A stretch of 64,000 nucleotides of DNA from contig OX442314.1 of NCBI GenBank assembly GCA_949358305.1, forward strand, positions 56,553,369 through 56,617,368, read 5' to 3'. This DNA comes from Strigamia acuminata (Eukaryota > Arthropoda > Chilopoda > Geophilomorpha > Linotaeniidae). Under the pieces are notes generated by a model that saw nothing but the letters and a program-made list of their open reading frames with translations, was not told the DNA's origin and ran no database searches. Shown piece after piece: positions 32,284-42,557 of the stretch (its first letter is position 1; each line of letters starts with the position of its first letter). The position numbers were made by a program, and so were the translations under genes.

Positions 32284-35200
32284 ATGGATACGGACAAACC
32301 AGAAAGAAAGGTTACACTGCTGAACAGGACCAACTATGACAGCTGGAAACAGCAGATCAAAGTACTTTTGATGCATCACGGATGCTGGGCGTTTGCGGAA
32401 GGGATGGAGGAGGCTTTGGCACCTGGAGCATCTTGGCGCGACCGCTCGGACTTCAAGCTACGACAAGGAAGAGCTTTCAGCTTGATTTATTATTCGATAG
32501 AGGAGCAGTATCACGAATTGCTCAGCGGGGTCGACGACGCCAAGAAGGCTTGGAACACATTGAAAGCAAACTTCGAACCAGTCTCAAGAGCGCGGATAAT
32601 TCGTTTGTTGGACGAATTTTTCAGTCTGAAATACGACCCAGCGACGGAAACAATCGGAGTCTTCGCAGCAAAGATTCGAAACGCGGCGAAGAAGCTCGCC
32701 GACGTTAAACACAAATTGGAGGACTTATACCAAGCTTTTCAGTTAATTCGGTATCTGCCAGCAGAATATCAATCGATTGTCCAGGCGATTTATCGGTGGG
32801 AGGACGCGAATTTTACTTTGGAAAAGGTGGAAGTCGAATTGGTCGCAGAAGAGGGACGTTTGGCCCAACAACGAAGGGATTCGGGTCAGGGACCAATAGT
32901 GGACGCTTTTAGCATGGGCACGAGCGCCACAAACACCAAAACCAGCGATAATTCACAGCAACAAGGGAATACTGGCCAAAATAGTCGAGGAGGATATCAA
33001 GGCGGACAAAAGGGCGGAAGATCGAATTACCGCGGCGGCAAAAACACGAGGAATTTTAGAGGAAATGCAACCGGATCACCAGGACGGGGGCCGTGTTTTC
33101 GCTGCAACAAACAAGGACATTGGGCGAAGGATTGTATAGTGCAACTCGCACCAAATAATTCGAACAACCAGTTGAACACAAATACCGCGGAAGAATTGGA
33201 CAATAACATGCTAGATGTCGGTTTCCTCACGGAATTAAGTCAGGAGGAGATGCTGCAATGCAGCACAGCCAACAACTGTTGGATTTATGACACCGGGGCC
33301 ACAGGACATTTCTGTAAGGACAGAAACCAATTCTTCAATTTCAAAGAGACAAGTGGAACAATAAGTCAAGCGGATAAAAAGACACTAATTCAAATCCAGG
33401 GCGTAGGGGATGTTTGCATAATGTGTTTGGTCGGGAGTGAGACAATTCCAATCACATTAAAGAAAGTTTACTACGCGCCAGATTTAAGACGGAATTTGTT
33501 ATCGGGGCCGTGCATCGACGAAGCCAGATGCAAAGTCGCCGTGGGTTCTGGACTTGTCAAAATTTATGATCCACAATGGAAGAGGCAATTGATGGAGGGA
33601 GTGAAGAAGGATAGGCTCTACTACATCAAGTTGAGCGACCAAAAACCCGACTTTGACAAGCTAAGACAGAAGGAGAGCAACAAAGTTAATGTTGGTGAAG
33701 GAAAGCAACAAGGATCAATTACCTCAACCAAGAAGATGTCAAATCCAGAAGAAGCAAGGCTTTGGCATGAGCGACTAGGGCACATTTACTTTCCAAGCGT
33801 GCAGGAAATGAGTAAAGGCGATGCAGTCGTTGGACTTCCTATTTTGGATGTGCCCATCACACAATGTGACGTTTGCGATTTAGCAAAGAAGAAATCTGTT
33901 TCACACAAGTCTATACCTGGGATCAGGTCGAAACAGCCACTGGAGCTCTTACACATGGATGTATGTGGAGCATTCAGCACAGCAACTCTGTCGGGAAATA
34001 GGTATTTTCTGACGATAACGGATGATTTTTCGCGTTACTCCACCGTCTACTTAATGAAGCACAAGGATGAAGTTTTCGATTTGTTCTGCAAACACGCGAA
34101 ACGTATTGAGCGACTGTTGGGGAAGTCAATTCTTGCGATCCGAACAGACAATGGAATGGAGTTCTGTTCCAACAAATTTGGACAATATTTGGAAGAACAA
34201 GGGATCGCACACGAACGCACAAACGCGTATACACCTGCCCAGAATGGAGTTTCGGAGAGACTCAATCAAACACTAGCGAATGGCATGCGAGCACTTGTAT
34301 ACGACGCGGGATTGGAACATCGATTCTGGGGTGAAGCCATCTTAACCTTCAATTACCTGAGAAACAGGATAGCCAAGTTAAAGTCAGATAAAACACCAAT
34401 GGAACTTTACTATGGTCGTAAGCCATCCTTACGCCATTTAAGAAAATTTGGAAGTTTGTGCTTTGTTCAAAAGAAAGTTCGAGACGGCAAGATAGACAAC
34501 AAAGGCATACACGGAATAATGCTCGGATATTCCAGGGTCACAAAAGGATATAGAGTTTGGCTCCCGGAATTTTCTAAAGTCATTGAAACCAACAATGTCA
34601 AGTTCGTGGAAAGCAGGCGCGGAGTTGAAGGCGTGCTGGGCCTACCGGACAAATATACGACGTATATCGACAGTTTGGACGATAATTTGGATAACAACAA
34701 TGATCGTCAATATTATTCCGATGAGGATGTGAGGCCACCGCTACCCCCGCCAGCACCAATAAAGAAGGAAGAGGAAGAGGAATTACCTCCAGTTAGACTG
34801 AAGTTCAGACAGCCAGATGATGCGTTGCGACACAACTTGCCAGCAGTGAAGCAACCAAACATTTTGCAACAACCTGGACAGGGTTTTCCAAACCCAATTC
34901 CGAACATACCAGCTCTCGTGTGGAAAAAGACCGAGAAGACAAGACCAACGGGTCAGAGGGACATTGAATATACAATCGAAGGGTATGACAAGCCAAGGTT
35001 GCGTTCCATTCCGGAAGTGAAGCGCTACTGTGTTGAGCATAACCTTCGTCTCCCGGAACATTTGTTTGACGACAAAAGAAAGAAAAAGCCCTCTGAATCG
35101 AATACGACGGCGGATAATCTTGACGTGGACTTTGATGATATAAATATCAACTTCGAAGCTAATCACCTAGAAGTCCACGTACCCGTACGTTATGAGGAAA

Positions 35201-36753
35201 TCGCGACTTTACCCGAAAGAAATGAATGGCGCCAAGCGATGAACGACGAGATTGGCACCATGCATGAGCGCGAAGTTTGGGAACTTGTTCCACCACCGCC
35301 CAACACTAAGATAGTGGGTTGCAGATGGATTTACACGACCAAACAGAACGAAGAGGGGGAGATTGCGCGTTATAAGGCGAGACTTGTCGCGCAGGGTTTC
35401 TCCCAAGTCTACGGCGAGTCGTATGAGGAGACATTCTCACCCGTGGTAGACTTTTCGATCGTGCGCTTCATGTTCACGCTGCTCGTCTGTATGCTCAAAT
35501 GGTCGTACATTCAAGCCGACGTCAAGTGTGCGTACCTTTACGCAAAGTTGCATAAGACCGTCTACATGCGACAACCAAAAGGTTTCATCATTGAAGGCAA
35601 AGAAAACTATGTCTGCAAGCTCCTTCGAGCCATATACGGACTGCACCAATCCGGAAGGGAATGGGGCATAGAACTGGAGGAAGCTTTATTGAAACTAGGA
35701 CTTGAGCACGTAAACTGGTGCAATTGCGTTTACAAATATGGCAGTGTTGCATATTTGATCGTGTACGTGGACGATATAGTCGTCTTTGGAAAACATCATG
35801 AAGATGCGATGAAGGTTCTCGACATGATCGCAACGCGGTTTGACTTAGTCATACTTGGACAAACAAAGAAGTTGTTAGGCGTCGAATTTTATTCGTACAA
35901 GCAACAAATGATTCTCCATCAAAAGTCGTACATCAACAAGGTCCTTTTGAAATTTAAGAACCATTTGGACTCTGTAAGAATTCGATCGCAACCAATGACT
36001 AAAGCTACTATTCTCACGAAGCAAGGGTGTCCAACCACGATTGACGAGTTTAAGACCATGGAAACAATTCCCTATCGAAGCCTACTTGGATGTTTGGCGT
36101 TCATTGCGTCGAGGACGAGACCCGATTTGACGTACGCCGTAAACATCCTAAGTCAATTCCAATCGAACCCAGGCTGGGATCACTGGATTGCGCTGCTAGA
36201 CCTGCTTAGCTATTTGAGAACAACGAAAAATCATGGATTAATGCTGTTCCCAAACGATCGGATTGAAGTTATCGGATATAGCGACTCCGATTACGCTAAC
36301 AACAGGGACGACCGGATCTCCGTTGGAGGAACTCTTGTGACTTTGGGAACTACGCCCATTTATTGGAGGACCTTCAAACAACGAAATGTCACATTATCAA
36401 CTATGGAGGCCGAATATGTGGCCCTTACAGAAACTGTTAAGGACTACATCTGGATCGTCCGGGTTCTACATGAAATCATCCCCGATTTGGCGGACAAATT
36501 TCCTCACCATGTTCTATGCGACAATATTTCAACGGTAGATTTCACCAAATCCTGCGTTGAAAATAGAAAGACAAAACACATAGACGTGCGATACCATTTC
36601 ATAAGAGAGCTCGTAAGAAGAGATAACCTCCATATCGTGCATGTGGGCACCAAATACAACCACGCGGACATCTTTACGAAGTCTGTTGACAAAGTTGATT
36701 TGCTGCGCTTTTGTGATCGGTTTCTGATTGATCTAAACCTCATAAGTGCTTGA
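32284..36753 (+). CDS. Copia gag-pol polyprotein
   Basis: 1489 residues from ATG 32284, a single uninterrupted frame, the usual length for Copia. Order: gag (NRTNYDSWKQQIKVLL at the start); zinc knuckle CFRCNKQGHWAKDC (about 271); aspartic protease IYDTGATGHF (about 335); GAG-pre-integrase LWHERLGH (about 493) with CDVC; integrase HMDVCGAF, IRTDNGMEFC, NGVSERLNQT (about 557-660); reverse transcriptase GCRWIYTTKQ, KARLVAQGFSQ, IQADVKCAYL, and YVDDIVVFG (about 1160); RNase H IGYSDSDYA, LSTMEAEYVAL and KTKHIDVRYHFIRE, HADIFTKS near the end. All catalytic residues visible are in place. Protease, integrase, RT and RNase H order (IN before RT) is diagnostic for Ty1/copia. Expected to act in cytoplasmic virus-like particles. 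Confidence 0.95.
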   Translation: MDTDKPERKVTLLNRTNYDSWKQQIKVLLMHHGCWAFAEGMEEALAPGASWRDRSDFKLRQGRAFSLIYYSIEEQYHELLSGVDDAKKAWNTLKANFEPVSRARIIRLLDEFFSLKYDPATETIGVFAAKIRNAAKKLADVKHKLEDLYQAFQLIRYLPAEYQSIVQAIYRWEDANFTLEKVEVELVAEEGRLAQQRRDSGQGPIVDAFSMGTSATNTKTSDNSQQQGNTGQNSRGGYQGGQKGGRSNYRGGKNTRNFRGNATGSPGRGPCFRCNKQGHWAKDCIVQLAPNNSNNQLNTNTAEELDNNMLDVGFLTELSQEEMLQCSTANNCWIYDTGATGHFCKDRNQFFNFKETSGTISQADKKTLIQIQGVGDVCIMCLVGSETIPITLKKVYYAPDLRRNLLSGPCIDEARCKVAVGSGLVKIYDPQWKRQLMEGVKKDRLYYIKLSDQKPDFDKLRQKESNKVNVGEGKQQGSITSTKKMSNPEEARLWHERLGHIYFPSVQEMSKGDAVVGLPILDVPITQCDVCDLAKKKSVSHKSIPGIRSKQPLELLHMDVCGAFSTATLSGNRYFLTITDDFSRYSTVYLMKHKDEVFDLFCKHAKRIERLLGKSILAIRTDNGMEFCSNKFGQYLEEQGIAHERTNAYTPAQNGVSERLNQTLANGMRALVYDAGLEHRFWGEAILTFNYLRNRIAKLKSDKTPMELYYGRKPSLRHLRKFGSLCFVQKKVRDGKIDNKGIHGIMLGYSRVTKGYRVWLPEFSKVIETNNVKFVESRRGVEGVLGLPDKYTTYIDSLDDNLDNNNDRQYYSDEDVRPPLPPPAPIKKEEEEELPPVRLKFRQPDDALRHNLPAVKQPNILQQPGQGFPNPIPNIPALVWKKTEKTRPTGQRDIEYTIEGYDKPRLRSIPEVKRYCVEHNLRLPEHLFDDKRKKKPSESNTTADNLDVDFDDININFEANHLEVHVPVRYEEIATLPERNEWRQAMNDEIGTMHEREVWELVPPPPNTKIVGCRWIYTTKQNEEGEIARYKARLVAQGFSQVYGESYEETFSPVVDFSIVRFMFTLLVCMLKWSYIQADVKCAYLYAKLHKTVYMRQPKGFIIEGKENYVCKLLRAIYGLHQSGREWGIELEEALLKLGLEHVNWCNCVYKYGSVAYLIVYVDDIVVFGKHHEDAMKVLDMIATRFDLVILGQTKKLLGVEFYSYKQQMILHQKSYINKVLLKFKNHLDSVRIRSQPMTKATILTKQGCPTTIDEFKTMETIPYRSLLGCLAFIASRTRPDLTYAVNILSQFQSNPGWDHWIALLDLLSYLRTTKNHGLMLFPNDRIEVIGYSDSDYANNRDDRISVGGTLVTLGTTPIYWRTFKQRNVTLSTMEAEYVALTETVKDYIWIVRVLHEIIPDLADKFPHHVLCDNISTVDFTKSCVENRKTKHIDVRYHFIRELVRRDNLHIVHVGTKYNHADIFTKSVDKVDLLRFCDRFLIDLNLISA

Positions 36754-36760
36754 TAATACG

Positions 36761-36771
36761 AGGGGGCCGAT
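36761..36771 (+). promoter_or_regulatory. Copia polypurine tract
   Basis: AGGGGGCCGAT directly before the 3' LTR, the plus-strand priming site. Confidence 0.6.
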
Positions 36772-37109
36772 TGTTGGATATTGTAAACCTCTTGTATACA
36801 TATTTATGTCGTCTCATCAAGCGACACTGTTGTTTACTATTGTTAATCTTAACCGATCATGTATCCTTATTTGCACTTACCTGCACGACTGGCTGCAGTA
36901 CTATTTGTATCATGTTGACATTTATTACTTTGTATTTCATCCACAAGGTGGCGCTGTATACCTGTGGGTCATGTGACTGCAGAGAATAAACTCACTCCAT
37001 GTTCTGATTCTCAACTGATGGCATCCCAAGTCATTTCTCCTCACAACATGTTTTTCCAAGTCACTGCACAATTCTGCAGCTTGTATTAATAGAAAGCTGT
37101 TCCACAACA
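36772..37109 (+). repeat. Copia 3' LTR
   Basis: 338 bp, matching the 5' LTR throughout by eye. Confidence 0.93.
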
Positions 37110-38401
37110 GTAAGTCAATGACCACTCCACAAAAAGGTTTAATGCAACCTTGGTCGACAATTTCAAGACCGTTCGAGAGGATTGGTATAGACACGTTAGG
37201 TAGCTTTCCAGTTTCACAAAATGGAAATAAGTTTGTTTTTGTCGTAACTGATTATATGTCGCGTGCAGTCATCGCTAGAGCGGCTCCAGCATGTACAGCG
37301 TTGGAAGCAGCGAAAACTCTTGTGTACGAGGTAATGCTCAAAGAGGGAAGTCCACGCGAAATACTCAGCGATAAGGGGATGGAATACAGGAACGAAATGA
37401 TTAATGAAGTATCAGCACTGTTTAAATCCCAGCACAAATCTACTTCCGGGTACCATCCTAGGACCAACGGATTAACGGAAAGATTTAATGCAACGTTTGC
37501 TAAAATGTTGACATGTTACACTAATAAAGATCATACAGATTGGGATGAATTTTTACCATTTGTCATTTTCTCCTATAATTCTGCAGTCCATGAAACAACT
37601 GGATATACCCCATATTATTTGTTGAAAGGTTATGAAGTTGATTTGAGTGTGGACCTGAACTTGAACCTTCCTCGAAAGGAATTCACTCTTCGCACTTCTA
37701 GATTTATGCGGGAGATGCGGAAAATTGCCAATGAAAGATTAGAATGGCAGAGTGAGAAGAGCAAGAGAAGATTTGATTTGGACAGAATTGTAGTGGAATT
37801 CGAACCGGGAGAATTAGTTTACTTGAAAACTCCAAATAGGAAAGTAGGGTTAAGCGAAAAACTCCTGCCACCATTTTCTGGACCATACGAAATAGTTAGA
37901 TGCACAGCGCCAAACGATTATGAAGTAAGGAATTCATCAGGAAAGAAATCTAGCATTGTTAATGTGGAACGTTTAAAACCATATAAGCCACGAGAGGAAA
38001 TTCCAGAAGCTATCCTGCAAGATTTGCCACCAAAGAGGGTAACATTTTCAGACCAAGTGCAAGAAAATTCGCAAAAAGACGATCAAAATGCGGAAATTGT
38101 GAAGAAAGACGAAGATTCGCGAGATAGGCCTAAATTAGAAGCAAAGGAAAGGTTTATCGATGACGACGATCAAATTTCGTTACGGGGACTGTTCGAACCA
38201 GAGCAAGTTGATTTAAAACAACAAAATCAGTTGCCAGAATCGTCGCCAGGCGAAAACAAGAAGAATCGGTCGCAGAAACCATCACCAGGTGTCGCAAGCG
38301 CCGTACTACCCAACACGCATGCGCAGCCACCTGTTGGAAGTGATTTCCGGTCACGCCGACTTAGATCGCAACCACGCCAAGATTACACTGCATTTTACTA
38401 G
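37110..38401 (+). pseudogene. Gypsy pol part 3: integrase core and C-terminal tail
   Basis: The frame continues directly from the Copia target duplication. Integrase D,D-35-E residues: GIDTLGSF, ILSDKGMEYRN, GLTERFNATFAKML. A chromodomain-free basic/acidic tail follows (PPKRVTFSDQVQENSQKDD…RSRRLRSQPRQ) to the stop at 38399. LSDKG for the usual LSDRG is again a G-to-A change. The fold appears intact, but it is cut off from the upstream pol by the nested Copia. Confidence 0.85.
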
Positions 38402-39362
38402 CTTTTCCTTGAACGAACGCAAGTTATTTGCAGTGAGCGAAGGGAATTGTTATTCTTCAGGGTGTGATTGACGAGGATTTTGTGTAGTTTCAGTGAAAGT
38501 AGGTACTTTTATTTGACGAAAGTTGATATAAACGTTGACGAGACGTGATGTGATTTTGAAGTTGTATTTTCTTGATTTTCGAGGCGAACGCAAGTTATTT
38601 GCAGTGAACCGAGAATGACTTGAATTTACTTGATGATTTGGACAATTTTGAGACAATTTTCTATGAATTTTGGATGATATGAATAAAAGCGACAGGTTGA
38701 TTGTACATGTGAATTATATTAGTCATTAATGAATTTTGCACATCGGTATATCGAAGATAGGGACAACATGCGCCATGGCCATCCCATCGATTTGCGCCAG
38801 CGTATAGTGTACGAAATTCTACACGAGAGGCTAATCCCATTCGAGAAGGAGGAAAATCAGCCTTAATCGGACATTAAGTGTTGTAAAATTTTTTTTTTGT
38901 TTGTATTATTTGTTTTTTTTTGTCAATGATGTGAGCCCAGGTGTACTGGAGCGAGCAGAGACATATTTTTCATTATTTGAATTTGATATTATTTTTCTTT
39001 CATTTAATTTTGTCATTGTTTTCATTTTCATTTATACTAAATGTAGAATATTGTATTATTTTCATTTGAGATGGTTTAGTCTTTATATAGAAAACAGGAA
39101 AAATGAACAGAAAAAAAATAGTAATATAAGTGCGAAAAAATCAAAAAAGTGTTATCTTGGAAAGTGTGTTTGTGTAATAATTGACGTATTATTTTGAATT
39201 TTGTAGTTTGAAATTGTTTCTAGTAAATATTGTTTAAAGTGTAAATTTTGTGAAAGTAAGCATGAATAACAGGGAATGAACTCATATATAAGCATGAACA
39301 ACGAGGGAGTTGGTTTAGTTAAATAACTTGTTTTTGGGGTCCAAAAAGCTAAAGGAGGGGGC
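38402..39362 (+). other. Gypsy 3' untranslated region
   Basis: 960 bp without an env-like ORF. A 23-base motif starting CGAACGCAAGTTATTTGCAG occurs twice (about 38412 and 38584). The region ends with the polypurine tract AAAGGAGGGGG at 39351-39361. Confidence 0.6.
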
Positions 39363-39882
39363 TGTTACGAGGGTGACGATCACACTGTGAACCAGTTGTC
39401 GCCACCTCGCTTCCGTAACTAAACGATTCAAATTAATTCTGTAAACCCTCATTAGAGTTCGCCTTAAGCGAATGATGTCATTAATTTACCCATTAAATTA
39501 TAGTAGAATCACCCAAGTTTACTTGGCTGATAAGGAGAGCTGAATTATCAGTTCATTCCGAGCTTTCATACCGAGAAGTTGTCGGGCAGTTATTGCTGCG
39601 GCATCTTGAGGTTCTTCACCCACCAAAGTTATTCATGCTTACTAGATTTAAGATAGTTTTATAAGATTTAGTTTTAAGTTAATTCTTATTTCATTTCAGA
39701 TTGTATTTATGATTTAATAAACATGTCTTCTTATATTTTTATATTGAATCAATGAGTCCTCTTTATTTCCTTCTTATTAGCAACACAGTTTAAATGCTAG
39801 TTTAACCCAATGCAATTATAAACCCCCAGTTACAAATAAAGTATTTACGTGGTCAAACAGTAGTCAGTCTGGCCACGTAACA
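39363..39882 (+). repeat. Gypsy 3' LTR
   Basis: 520 bp, about 3 differences from the 5' LTR, followed by the ATAT target duplication. Confidence 0.9.
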
Positions 39883-40335
39883 ATATCAAGAACAATGACT
39901 GAACCTAGGAACACGCAAATGCCCCCGCTGTATATTTGCAAGCTATTGTTATCGTACCACCAAAGGCAAAAACTGTATCCACCGATCAGAAACATCATCG
40001 AAAGCTATAAAAGCACTGTTTACAATAAAAATAAAAATAAAAATTGGGGTACATTTGGCGATAATTAGGATAAATAAACATTATTAGAGAACTATAGTTT
40101 TCTTAAGGGTTTTTTTAGTTGGAAGATTTTAAGTCATTCTTGGGTGGAAAATGAGTCAGAGATAATGGGTAAACAAATCGAGTCCTATTGTTTTAGATTG
40201 ATACTTTCAGATTGTGATTAACAGAGCACACACATTTCACTTTGAAATTAACTGCACGTTAATCAGAATACCAAAGACAGACTTGTAAAACGCAAAAACC
40301 ACTAGGTCATAGCTAACAAAATTTTTCTCTCACAG

Positions 40336-40648
40336 ATTACCGTACATAGACCAACTGCAATATCCCATGTGCAATACTTCTCAATCGGCAAAAACGACTG
40401 ATTCTATCTACAAAAAGACTTTTCTTGACACAAATGTTAAAAATGAATGTCAATGTCATATTCCCTGCAAAGAATCTAAGTACTCTAGCTTGGCACTACA
40501 GCTGAGTCACAAAAGTCTTCTGACCGTTTTAATATCCCATTATTTTGAAACAAACAAAATTCAAATTTTTATTGATCGGCTTGAATATGAAATTATCTCG
40601 TTCGTTTGCGACATCGGAAATATTTTAAGTTTATCGCTAGGTCGCTAG
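40336..40648 (+). pseudogene. Copy 2 of DEG/ENaC TM2 exon, truncated
   Basis: Homologous to 11139-11508: RLPYIDQLQYPMC and NECQCHIPCKESKYSS are kept. Identity ends at the pore (ILSLSLG, then Arg and a stop) because the duplicated segment breaks at about 40642, next to a CGCTAGGT direct repeat. The G-x-S filter and TM2 are lost, so this copy cannot form a pore. Confidence 0.75.
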
Positions 40649-41221
40649 GTCCTTGGGCAGATGAAAGTGCTGACAAAGATCTCGTTCCTGAAGATACAAT
40701 GTCAAGTGGGCAGTCCACGGGCATAGAAAAAAATAGTATAATGATTTAACTTGTCAAGAAAATGATTACCTAATGTGTTTATTGAATCAAATTAATATAT
40801 TATTTAGGTCAAGGGGTTTTCTGTGGTTTCCCCAGTTCCACCCAGTGCAAATGCAAAGGCTTTGGAAGTGTAAGTCGTTCCACAGAACGCAATTTTTTTA
40901 TCTGAAATAAAATAAATGATTTTAAAAATATATAAACATGTGAATTCTTTTTCTAGTTAGTTAAAACACGTGCATATAGTTGACAGGACATTGTTTCAGA
41001 AATGGCTGAAACGATTGTAGTTTGTTAGTCATGGTTTGTTTGTATTATTTGTATGCCAAGTTTTACAATTTGTTTGACCAGTTCTCCGGATCTTAAAAAC
41101 CTCGAAGTTTTTGTCAGATTCAAGAGGAAAGCAGACCATCCACTGAGGGCTACCATACAAGGGACCAGCAGCGTTTTTGGAGGCTACCGTACAAGGACCA
41201 CCACACTTTCCTTTCTACAAA
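40649..41221. other. Non-repeat stretch after the duplication
   Basis: No gene assigned. A short hydrophilic frame follows the breakpoint (PWADESADKDLVPEDTMSSG, about 40659-40750) and may be an exon remnant of an unrelated gene. The rest is AT-rich. Confidence 0.3.
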
Positions 41222-41644
41222 ATGTCAAATGCGTGGAATTTGATTCCAATTGACCTGGTTGAGGTTATAGACATATCCTCAGATGATGAGGCCGTCGTGG
41301 CCATTGAAGTGCCATCAGACGATGAGGCCATTGAAGTGCCGTCGAACTCAGACTCCGACGATGAGCCTATGGTTGTGACACAACCTATAAACGAGGTTCC
41401 GTTTCGAGGCTTTCCGCAAAGAGTAAATCAGCACACATTCGTTTTAAACGGATATCCTCATTTATCGTACGTGGACCTCCGCACGCTTTTGCGTGCCCGT
41501 TTTTGCGCTATTCAGGCAAGAGTGGTGCGTGCGGAGTTAGATGCGAACATCCAGCGGTTGGTAGACAATGATCCGCCGCTTGATGTACAAATGGGGGATG
41601 GACAAATAGCAAGAGACAATAAGAGATTGATAATTGTATGTTGA
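41222..41644 (+). CDS. Acidic ORF, first part; function unknown
   Basis: ATG 41222 opens about 140 codons. Acidic Ser/Asp-rich start (DISSDDEAVVAIEVPSDDEA, then a second SDDE), then a more ordered part (RVNQHTFVLNGYPHLSYVDL, ARFCAIQARVV). The SSDDE clusters resemble protein kinase CK2-type sites or SUMO-interaction-like motifs (EVIDISSDDE). It may continue after an intron into 41704-41996; the best donor (GTATGT at 41637) does not match that frame, and a weaker GTTGAA does. Not recognised as any family; it might be cargo of the neighbouring Helitron. Confidence 0.35.
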   Translation: MSNAWNLIPIDLVEVIDISSDDEAVVAIEVPSDDEAIEVPSNSDSDDEPMVVTQPINEVPFRGFPQRVNQHTFVLNGYPHLSYVDLRTLLRARFCAIQARVVRAELDANIQRLVDNDPPLDVQMGDGQIARDNKRLIIVC

Positions 41645-41703
41645 ACTTTTATCAAAATTTTTCTATTCTAAAATTTATGTTTCTTTTAACTTCTCCCATT
41701 TAG

Positions 41704-41996
41704 TGGAATCACAAATCGAAGCCGTCAAAGAGCAGCGTCGACAAGCAATGGAAGATATGGAATTAGACCAATTGGTTCTTCAAATAGTCGAAACAGTACC
41801 ATCCACGGAAGCAACAGTTAAGGAGATGGATACGAACTTCGCTAGCGAGACTGAGGTCGTATCTACGGATGGCGAGAATGACGACAGTGGCGCTATTGCT
41901 TTAATAAAACAAGAAGTTATGAGTGATGAGAAAACCAAACTCCCATCCTCTTTCGAGTTAAGTGTATCTTCCGATTTATCAATAGACCCCGGATAA
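41704..41996 (+). CDS. Acidic ORF, second part; function unknown
   Basis: After a TCTCCCATTTAG acceptor: ESQIEAVKEQRRQAMEDMEL then an acidic Ser/Thr-rich tail ending SVSSDLSIDPG. The first 20 residues favour a helix. Probably the same gene as 41222-41644, given composition and spacing. No domain seen. Confidence 0.3.
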
Positions 41997-42218
41997 TGTT
42001 TTATCAAACCATGTATTTTCAGGTGCCCACTTTGAACAAGAATAAACAGACAAGTGACACTGGAATGGTTTTTCCCTTGCATGGGTTGCAATATGACTTT
42101 TTAGTTGCCCACTTGTAATACAGGAATAAAGCACACTACGTACGCGGGATCTCATCGCCAAAGAGCTATCTCCCAAAGATGATCCAAAATCAAATAAATG
42201 ATTTTTAACTAATCCACG

Positions 42219-42557
42219 TTGCTTGGTCACTTGGCCGAAGCAATGACCTTGTTAGGTTCAATGAACACGGCAGCAACTTTGCGCCGGCGAACAGATTTCG
42301 CTGAATCCCTTGCACCAAAATATAAACAGTTCGCCAAAGGAAAGAACATCTTTCCATTCGATTTGTTCAGGCCGGACCTGACCAAACAGATAAAGGATTA
42401 CGATAAAATGAAGAAAATAACGAGCAAGGCGACTTACGATAAGTCGGAGTCGTGGAAAAACAAAGACAAAGGTTTCCGTCGTTACCAACCTTACAATAGG
42501 TACGACAACAAGCGTACAGATTTTCCAAGAAATTCCGAGTATAAAAGACAAAGCTGA
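42219..42557 (+). pseudogene. DIRS-like gag C-terminal fragment
   Basis: Open frame LGHLAEAMTLLGSMNTAATL, then RRRTDFAESLAPKYKQF and FDLFRPDLTKQIKDYDKMKK, and a basic Tyr/Arg/Asn-rich tail. The order (LLGxxN, RR, a LxPxYxxL segment, a xLFxxDLxKxIKD segment) resembles the gag-like ORF of DIRS retroelements, where the last segment usually reads LFGDDL. No tyrosine recombinase or RT is nearby, so it is only a fragment. Confidence 0.4.

Larger units (their letters stand above)
31150..37109 (+). mobile_element. Intact Copia retrotransposon nested in Gypsy
   Basis: 338-bp LTRs (31150-31487, 36772-37109), TGTTGGATAT…CACAACA, identical as far as I can read them, and a 5-bp GTAAG target duplication (31145-31149, 37110-37114). 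A primer-binding site, a single long gag-pol ORF and a polypurine tract are all present. Identical LTRs and an undamaged ORF mean a very recent insertion, probably capable of moving. It landed inside the Gypsy integrase region and so is younger than that element. Confidence 0.95.
25978..39882 (+). mobile_element. Gypsy LTR retrotransposon, broken, with nested Copia
   Basis: 520-bp LTRs (25978-26497 and 39363-39882) with TGTTACGAGG…GTAACA ends and a 4-bp ATAT target duplication (25974-25977, 39883-39886). The uninterrupted site is seen at 10665 in copy 1 (GGCATATCAAG). Without the Copia insertion the element is about 7.9 kb. Coding order: gag, nucleocapsid, protease, reverse transcriptase, RNase H, integrase; no env was seen. 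It is defective: an in-frame TAG in gag, an indel between gag and the nucleocapsid frame, a frameshift and a TGA after RT, and a Copia insertion in the integrase region. The LTRs differ at about 3 positions in 520, so insertion was fairly recent. Confidence 0.92.

Noticed and set aside
38901-39197. Possible Env or third ORF at the 3' end of Gypsy
   Set aside because: Only 98 codons, low complexity and Phe-rich, in an AT-rich untranslated region. No signal for an envelope protein.
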